A DNA stretch of 64,000 nt, from contig JAHRHY010000015.1 in assembly GCA_019671135.1 (NCBI GenBank), forward strand, positions 372,001 to 436,000. The letters run 5' to 3'. Made by a program: the position numbers and the translations under genes. The notes beneath the pieces are model-generated. The model worked only from the letters and a program-made list of their open reading frames with translations, was not told the DNA's origin and made no database searches. Below are positions 57,560 through 64,000 of the stretch, piece after piece (position 1 is the first letter of the stretch; the number at the start of each line of letters is the position of its first letter). This DNA is from Linnemannia hyalina. Its lineage: Eukaryota; Mortierellomycota; Mortierellomycetes; Mortierellales; Mortierellaceae.

Positions 57560-58537
57560 CTAATAGACATGTCCAGGTCTGGCAAACCCTCCAGTTCCAA
57601 CGCCAGCAGACCCAGCATTCGACAACCCAATACCTCCTAATCCAAACCCTCCACCACCACCACCAATACGACGAACCCTCGCAGGCTGACCTCTAGAAGC
57701 GTTCACGACCTCATCCGGGTTCCCACCAAAGATCTGACGCCAAGTCCGCTGGACATGGTACACCAGACTCCGTTGTCCGACGAGCGTCAACAGGATGGTT
57801 CCGAATCCCCAGAAGAAGCCGTGGATAAAGGGCATGATGATGATGTCCCGGAGGGTCATCACCGTTACTCTTGCAGCGATCGAGGGGACTCTCTTTCCTC
57901 CTTGCTGTGTCTGTTGTAATGCTCCTGATGTTGGCTTCTTTTCGTCCGTGGTGGATGCGTCGAGGGTAGTAGTAGAGGTGGAGCCAGCAGCAGCGAGGGC
58001 AGACTCATTGGCGTGGGCCTCATAGATCTGATTCAGGGCCTTGCGATAATTGTTGTCGAACCTCAAGTCTGGGATGGGAGGCGCCTGAGCCAGCAGGTGA
58101 GATGCGGAATCCGAGAACCGTCTTTTTCTGCTCCCGCTCTTCTTGCGTCCTCGACCAACACCTTTCTTCTCGTTGTCAGAGTCCTCACTGTCGTTGTCAG
58201 AGTCCTCGCCGTGGAATGCTGCTGTTCCTGAAGAGTGTTTGGACTTTGACGACGACGACTTGCTCTCCTTGGTGCTGCGGGTGTGTCCAAAGCCTGAGGA
58301 GCGTAAGGCCTCACGGGACTTAGTAGTAGCAGAAGAAGTCGTTGTCGTAGTCGTTGTTGTTGCGGTCAAAGACTCGGTTCTTGCTGTTGCAGCAGAGTTG
58401 CTCAGACGGGTGTGGGGTCGGGAGAGGAATGGAGGGGTCGAGACATTGTCACTGTCGCTGTCGCTGTTGTTGGCGTGATTGTTGTGGGATGCATCCCGGG
58501 GATGCGGTGTTGCATCGTGTCCAATACTGTCCGACAT
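57560..58537 (-). CDS. Single-pass membrane protein, Mim1 (TOM13)-like
   Basis: A single-exon frame of 325 residues. The first 200 are low-complexity: Ser/Asp/Asn and Thr runs, an acidic Ser patch, then a Lys/Arg-rich block (GRGRKKSGSRKRR). Around residues 225-275 is the only conserved-looking part, VTVMTLRDIIIMPFIHGFFWGFGTILLTLVG, a hydrophobic segment with small residues. It resembles the PF-x-x-G-x-x-x-G core of Mim1, which inserts helical proteins into the mitochondrial outer membrane. The C-terminus is Gly-rich (GGGGGG, then FGLGGIG). The resemblance to Mim1 is from recalled motifs and is tentative; an unrelated fungal single-pass protein is the alternative. The gene lies 368 bases downstream of the transgelin gene on the same strand. 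Confidence 0.55.
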   Translation of the reverse strand: MSDSIGHDATPHPRDASHNNHANNSDSDSDNVSTPPFLSRPHTRLSNSAATARTESLTATTTTTTTTSSATTKSREALRSSGFGHTRSTKESKSSSSKSKHSSGTAAFHGEDSDNDSEDSDNEKKGVGRGRKKSGSRKRRFSDSASHLLAQAPPIPDLRFDNNYRKALNQIYEAHANESALAAAGSTSTTTLDASTTDEKKPTSGALQQTQQGGKRVPSIAARVTVMTLRDIIIMPFIHGFFWGFGTILLTLVGQRSLVYHVQRTWRQIFGGNPDEVVNASRGQPARVRRIGGGGGGFGLGGIGLSNAGSAGVGTGGFARPGHVY

Positions 58538-58904
58538 GGTCTTTTCCTTGGGTCTCTTTGGGTTGTGTTTGTTGAGTGTGTGAAATGAAAGAGGGGGGGG
58601 GGTGAACGAGAAAGCGTGCTTTCAGGGGTCCCCTTCCGCACCGTTGCGAGCACTACGTCACAAAAAATTTGGGAATATCACGTTTTGGGCGCGTCCGGTT
58701 CGCGTCTATGCACCAGGTACAGCGGCTACCTTTTAGAGCCAGTTGGAGAATCTGCAGTATGATTCCATTCTTCTCTACATGTTATATACCTGGAGACCAC
58801 CCCAGCACCCAATATCACTCACAGCTACTGCTCGCGTTGCTGATATCTTTATTTCATTTCGAATCATCAAGAAAGAGAAATGTCCTGACATGTTAAAGAG
58901 ATTC
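58538..58904. other. Spacer between transgelin and Mim1-like genes
   Basis: These 367 bases hold the 3' flank of the transgelin gene and the promoter and leader of the Mim1-like gene, both on the minus strand. I see no gene or distinctive motif. Confidence 0.5.
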
Positions 58905-60174
58905 CTAAGGAGACTGCGTACGTCCAGGATCAACGCCTCCAATCTCACGACGTCCTGACCGCTGACCTGACAAGTTGGCGCCGCCACTGTAACCGTATTG
59001 ATAGGTGTTGATAACCGTCTTTCCTGCATTCAGCACCTCCTCCGAGAACTCCACCTCCTATTCAATGAAAATTCGTAAATAGAAATAAAACTGTGAGAAA
59101 CAGCAGATCTTGTGCCACAACGAACAAAAACACGATGTGTGAGAACTCTCAGGTCAGCAGGAGAAAAACGAACATGTTTGTCAGACAGCTTGGGTCCCAG
59201 AATCTAAACACCAACAAATGTAAGGATAGAAAGAGGGTGAAGTTAGCTACGAAACGTTGGCCCAAAAGTTCAGTCCCATGCCTAAATTCTGCGACACATT
59301 GTAGCCCATTGATGTTACCGGTATGTCGCAGCCGGCTTTTGCGGCATGCCGTGAAAGAGACCAGATGGCATCGACCACTTGTCCTGGGTTCTTGTTCTCA
59401 TACAGGTCGATTGTCTGGAAAAGATCATGCTTCGGACATCCGAGCCTTTCGCAGCCCCCCAGGAACATGGCAATATTCTCCATCTAGCAAGAATAAGTAC
59501 CACGAGTGGAGTGATTAGCCTTCTCAAGTTGCGCTTTTCTGTGTGAGACTCCCTGCAGCAGCCTAATCGACATTCGGAAAGTGTAAAGCGTATCATCCTG
59601 AAAAAATGTACCTGGACAAAGGGCATCTTGGAAGACTTTATCTTGACAAATCCTGGAATGAGTACATTCATCAACCTAGTTGCAGGCACAAAATGGTATC
59701 CGGTCAGGTTTGCAGTTCAAAATTGAACAAAGAAAAGCTCGTAACAGCCTCCCCGAATGGCACTCACTTGCAGAGGATGACTCCGTCCTTGAGCGACTGC
59801 TGGAACCCTTCATATGGGAAGGGCTCGCCAACAACAGTCTCAATCCATTGCCGTGCCTATCAGAACAACACGAAAGACAGTATGGGCCATGTTACCCTGT
59901 CATGTTTAGACTTTACTCATACACTTTGGAGATACCTCCCAATGCAAAACGTTAAAGACGGTTGATTACCTCTACTTCTCGACCAACATCGTACTTGGAG
60001 GCAAGCTTTGCGGCAATTTCTATGGAGTTCGGCCAAGAACAAGAAGCTCTAGTGAGTCGTTCGCTTCTTCCTCAAGTCGGAGTTGTCTGGTGTCTAAAAG
60101 GGAGAGTGCGCTGTCGTTGAGGAAACAAAGTAAAAAATACCTCTGTCGATTCCGAACTTTCTTTGGTCGCTCAT
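58905..60174 (-). CDS. Transgelin/Scp1-type calponin-homology actin-binding protein
   Basis: Seven exons, complement(58905..59057, 59174..59203, 59256..59483, 59612..59675, 59768..59856, 59970..60019, 60141..60174), give 215 residues, matching transgelin, SM22 and yeast Scp1 (about 200). It cross-links and stabilises actin filaments. The single calponin-homology domain shows the family order: MSDQRKFGIDREIAAKLASKY, ARQWIETVVGEPFP, SLKDGVILCKLMNVL, MENIAMFLGGCERLG, HDLFQTIDLYENKNPGQVV and NFWANILGPKLSDKH. After the domain one calponin-like repeat, TVINTYQYGYSGGANLSG, provides a second actin contact. Two of the six introns have odd donors (GTTTCG at 59255, GTTCGT at 59173), but both are needed for frame and give the expected LGPK junction. 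One exon is only 30 bases. Confidence 0.93.
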
Positions 60175-60456
60175 GCTGAAGTGAATGTGAGTCTGTGTGT
60201 GGGTGTGTGTGTGTTGGTGAAATGTAAATGGAGAGAAGAATGCAATGAAAAGAGGGTTAAAAGTAAAAAAAGAAGACGCTTGTTTCCTTTTTGTGTGTCG
60301 TTTGTCAAGCACACTCCACGTGATGGATATGGAGCATTGGGCGTAGCATGCTTGGAAAAAGAGAAAGAAAAAAGTATATTGCAGTAGAATGTCTGTCTAT
60401 GGTCATATGGGAATGCTGGTCATGGTAGATATCATAAATGAGAATGGGAGAGCCGT

Positions 60457-63400
60457 TTAAGCATCGTTCTGATGCAGGTAGGTAAGAACACTATGAAGAT
60501 TAACAATGATAGTTAGCATCACTGAGACCGATACAGTTGAGCGGAACAATGGTTTCATCAGCCACTAGAAATTCTTACCTAGGGACGACAGAGCGCGACT
60601 TCAAAAGAACCTCGCGCCACTCCTCGTTCGCGTCGGACAGAATGGTCAAGGCCCCCCCTGCTCCAACAGAAAGTTCTAACAGCAAAAGGAGAAAGAAACG
60701 AGACGGTCAACCTCGATAATAGAGTCCGGATATTCAGTGCACATTGCGAAAATATAAAGAGGCGCAAGAACTTACCACCAACAAGCTGTATCTGCCCTTC
60801 CTTGTCCTCCTGTGGCTCAACAGACAGTACAGCAGTGCGGATCACAACCGCAAGATCAACTGCAGACCGCACTCTGGCCTTGGTCCCACTTCCGATCGAA
60901 CGCTGGGATGGCGCGGCTACCGCAGGAATGCCAATGTATCCAAGGCAACCCGAATAGATACCGCGTCTAACATGGTGCTCGAGCGAATCCAACAATTGAA
61001 CCGATCTGAGCTTAGGTGCCCCTGTCATCGATCCTGGTGGGAAGCATGCCTTCACTGCCTGGGTATTGTCGATGTGATCAAAAAGTTCGCCACGGACCGT
61101 TGTCACGAGCTGGTGGACTGTCTCGTAGGACTCGACCTGCATCAGGTAAGGGACCCGGACAGACTTGGCATTACAAACATGCGCCAAATCATTGCGAATC
61201 AAGTCCACGATCTATCACGCAAGGAAAGGGAATGAGGATCAGCCTCAAAAATTACAATGTAAAGCAAACATACTCCGCGCCGTCTTGAAAGGGTTGCTTA
61301 CCATGAGGTTCTCGGCGCGCTCCTTGATGTTCTTTGACAACGAGTCTACCCGGCTCTGATCTTCACGCCGCCTGGCCTCCGCACATCGATCCCTGACCGT
61401 GTCATGTCTCTCTGGAGTGTACTCTTCATCTTCATCCTGCGTGTGATCAGCGCTATCTCCATCTTGCTCCTCAACTCCACATCCCTCGTCTTCCTTGCAG
61501 AAACAACCCTTAGCCACCGCAACAGTTCCCTTAATGGGCTTCATCTCCACCGTCCTTGATGTATCGTCGGTCGTCTCCTCATCTCCTGGCCTCTTTCCAA
61601 TCTTCAAAAACCGCTCTGGCGAAGACGAGAGAATGATCAATTTGCTGACCAACTCGTCTTCAGCGTCTGGTACCCGGCCGTGACGATATCCTTGAGTTAG
61701 AACCGGTTCATCGGCCGCTGTGGGTAAGCTCAGGAAAGCCGAGAATGGAGCAGGGTTGAGTTTCCGCAGGATCCTGTATAAATCAAATGCTGGGTCTCCA
61801 TGAACGTGCTGGTCCTTGTCCTGTAGTTGTTGGTATAATGGCACTTTAGCCCGGAACTGAGTTGTCAGACACAACTCGTAGCTCTCGCCCTCGTGAATGT
61901 AGTCAAGACTGTCCTGGATCGCACGAAGATAGTCCTTTTCCGTGACATCCACCTTGAAGGGCGACAACAAACCTGCTGAGGACTGGCGACGATGGCGTTG
62001 CTTGACCAGATAGGGCTCGCTCTTTCCTGCGTGGGAGAGAGATCCTGCGAGAGTCGAATTCCTTCGGTTGAAAGCGGGTTGGTTATCCGATGCAATATGA
62101 GCGATCGACCGACTCACATCCTGAACCCAGTTGCGGCAACCCTCCCAGCTTTCAAACCCAACAGATCCACCAACGCCGTGGAGAATCCTGCCAGGCTGGT
62201 TATTCACGACACCCAAGACGTACACTCGCTTGTCGACATGGTCGAACACGACTGCTTGAGTGGCCAGCACAAAGGAGGCATCAGGTTGCTTAACACAATC
62301 ACAGCTGCATGGGGTTTCGACATCTGTGTGACCGAGGCATCGGCATTCCTGCTCCACAGGGGTGTGGTAACCCTCTAGACTCTCTCGCTTCATCTCGTAT
62401 CCGAGGTAGCCCACCATGCCCGCAAAAAAGTCGAAAGGCACCGAGTCAAAGTCGCACTGCTCGCCATTAGGACCTTCAACCGAAGTCTCGACGTTGTCCT
62501 TGCCAAGCTCGCTCATCACGTTGGACATCCAGTCCCAGAATGTTCCTGATGATCCGTCGTCCAATTTGACACGCTTTGGTGATTCTGGTGTCTGGTCCTG
62601 GTATCGACGTACAAAGACCTCCTTGTGAATTGTTGAGTACTGGATGACTGCCTGTACTGATCCAGGGATGAGAGAATTCTGTCTATGAGCGCTCCTTGTC
62701 TCAACGCCTCCCATAAATGAGAAGCGAGCCATTGGGTGAGGTTGACGAGCGCTGTCGAGCCACCATGAGGCTGCCTTGGAACGAGGTCCTGTCAGGAACA
62801 AGGACGAGAAAACCTTTTCTGGTTCAGGGAAGATGCTGGGATCCAATGCGCGAATGAGAAGACTGAATGGGCTCGACCGCTGCTTTAGATTGTGATGTGG
62901 CGATGGAATGGTACGGGTGACAATCGGTTCCGTCGGTACGACCGAGAGTCGATGGATATAGTCGGGGATGGTGAGTGAGTTGTTGAGTCGATCCTGATCG
63001 GCATAAAACTCAGTCGAGATGCGGAAAAAGTTGGTCATCATGCGTTTGCCGAACTGGGTGCAGATCGACTCTGGGTGGAACTGAACTCCATGATGAGGGA
63101 GTGTCTTGTGTCGAAGCCCCATGAGGACCTTGGATCCGAAGGCTCTGTCAGTGTTGGAGATGTGCACTGAGCCACTGGATAGGTTATCTGCGGCGATCAA
63201 GGGGAAGCTATGACACCAGGCAGTGGCGACAAGAGTGTCGGGCAGATCGTTTTCCTGGACAACCAAGGAGTGGTAACGGACGGCTTCAAATCCCTGGGGG
63301 ATTCCTTGAAAGATTCCCTTGCTGTCGTGTTTGATGTGGGCGATCTGTCCGTGCACTGGCTCTGGTCCGTAGGTGACTGCCGCACCATGGGTCCAACCGA

Positions 63401-63923
63401 TGCCCTGGTGTCCGAGACATACACCAAAGACTGGGATGTGAGAGGTTTGGAGGATATGAGTACAGATACCAAAGTCCTAGATATCGCGACATTGTGTATG
63501 AATAAAGTCAATGTGAGCATGGGGGAACTGAATTAGACGCGATATGCTGTGACTCATCCCCAACGAGAATGAAGGGAAAATCGCAATTGCGAAAGGGATA
63601 TGAAAGTGAAATGAAGGTGTGTGAAGGGACAATTGACAGCCCAGTAGCAAAAAAAAAAAAAAAGGGAGGGAGGAGGTCAACGGAACCTTGTTGGGATATG
63701 GTTGAATAAAAAAAAAGAGAAAGTTGCGGCGGACAGAGTTCAGAATTGTCCGTGTGTTTGTAGCACCTGCACAGTACATTTTGCACACTGAATCGTTGGA
63801 TCGAAGGTTCGTTTGACAATGCTGCTGATAACCCACAATACCTGAGCACGTTCGGGACGCCCTGGACCCGGGGAAAGGATGATCTGGTCAAAGTACGGCA
63901 GGATCTCCTGTTCAAATACAGGC
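60457..63923 (-). CDS. Aminodeoxychorismate (PABA) synthase, fused PabA-PabB, 5' end outside window
   Basis: Visible exons, from 3' to 5', are complement(60457..60490, 60579..60675, 60776..61211, 61302..63476, 63842..63923). The first exon or exons lie beyond 64000. The protein converts chorismate and glutamine to 4-amino-4-deoxychorismate on the way to folate. The glutamine amidotransferase half has LSPGPGRPE, the catalytic Cys in FGVCLGHQG and the His in VQFHPES. The PabB half has GGVETRSAH, SYELCLTTQF, PAPFSAFL, the ADC-synthase signature PIKGT (Lys rather than the Ala of anthranilate synthase), ENLMIVDLIRND, GSMTGAPK and GYSGCLGYIG-like ends. Two insertions are unusual: a Cys-rich loop (about 62290-62350) and an acidic, Cys-containing loop between PIKGT and ENLM (about 61355-61520). 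Exon 63476 to 61302 alone encodes 725 residues. Confidence 0.93.
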
Positions 63924-64000
63924 CTAGATAGGGAGAGATGTGAACGGCATAGGATTAGAAATTAGATTGAGTTGCCATGGACCATGCAGGGGGAAAGGCA

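Overview
The window reads as nuclear DNA of a filamentous early-diverging fungus, most likely Mortierellomycota (Mortierella, Linnemannia or Podila type). The evidence is genes with many short introns (usually GT...AG, about 50-160 bp), T-rich acceptors, Ser/Thr/Gln-rich low-complexity tails, and a eukaryotic gene set with no synteny-breaking mobile elements. I saw no rRNA, tRNA, CRISPR array or intact transposon. The lineage is an inference from gene style, because no search was run.

Layout, left to right: a CLIP-170 type microtubule plus-end protein (minus, 357-4919); a divergent promoter region; the mitochondrial ADP/ATP carrier (plus, 6461-7775); NAD kinase (plus, 8647-12410); an alanine-glyoxylate type aminotransferase (plus, 12549-14472), converging on an alpha/beta-hydrolase-fold protein that lacks its nucleophile (minus, 14588-16193). 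Next come an AGTRAP-like membrane protein (plus, 16690-18115) and the DNA polymerase delta Pol32/POLD3 subunit (plus, 18382-20434), whose 3' end abuts that of the Stt4/PI4KA phosphatidylinositol 4-kinase (minus, 20530-27598). A secreted CPAF-like S41 peptidase (plus, 28650-31216) and TATA-binding protein (plus, 31710-33616) follow. A Zn2Cys6 transcription factor (minus, 34162-39233) closes this dense part.

From 39.2 to 45.5 kb the DNA is gene-poor and rich in simple repeats. It holds only the 3' exon of a probable tail-anchored protein (minus, 43998-44255) and a weak candidate gene. A 13-exon PlsB/GNPAT-family acyltransferase (minus, 45478-49605) is followed by another gene-poor 3.6 kb. The right end carries an intronless mitochondrial PPR protein (plus, 53180-57238), a Mim1-like membrane protein (minus, 57560-58537), a transgelin/Scp1 calponin-homology protein (minus, 58905-60174) and a fused PabA-PabB aminodeoxychorismate synthase (minus, 60457 to beyond 63923). 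The start of this last gene lies outside the window.

The genes are mostly housekeeping and there is no obvious operon-like or cluster logic. Loose themes are lipid signalling and synthesis (PI4K, acyltransferase), the cytoskeleton (CLIP-170, transgelin), mitochondria (carrier, PPR, Mim1-like) and cofactor metabolism (NAD kinase, aminotransferase, PABA synthase). Exon structures were built by hand from splice signals and reading-frame continuity. In every complete multi-exon model the summed exon lengths divide by three. The most notable points are the acyltransferase ending in a PTS1-like tripeptide, the hydrolase fold without its serine, Cys-rich insertions in the PABA synthase, a fungal AGTRAP homologue, a GC-AG intron in NAD kinase and a perfect 20-bp palindrome in the gene-poor stretch.
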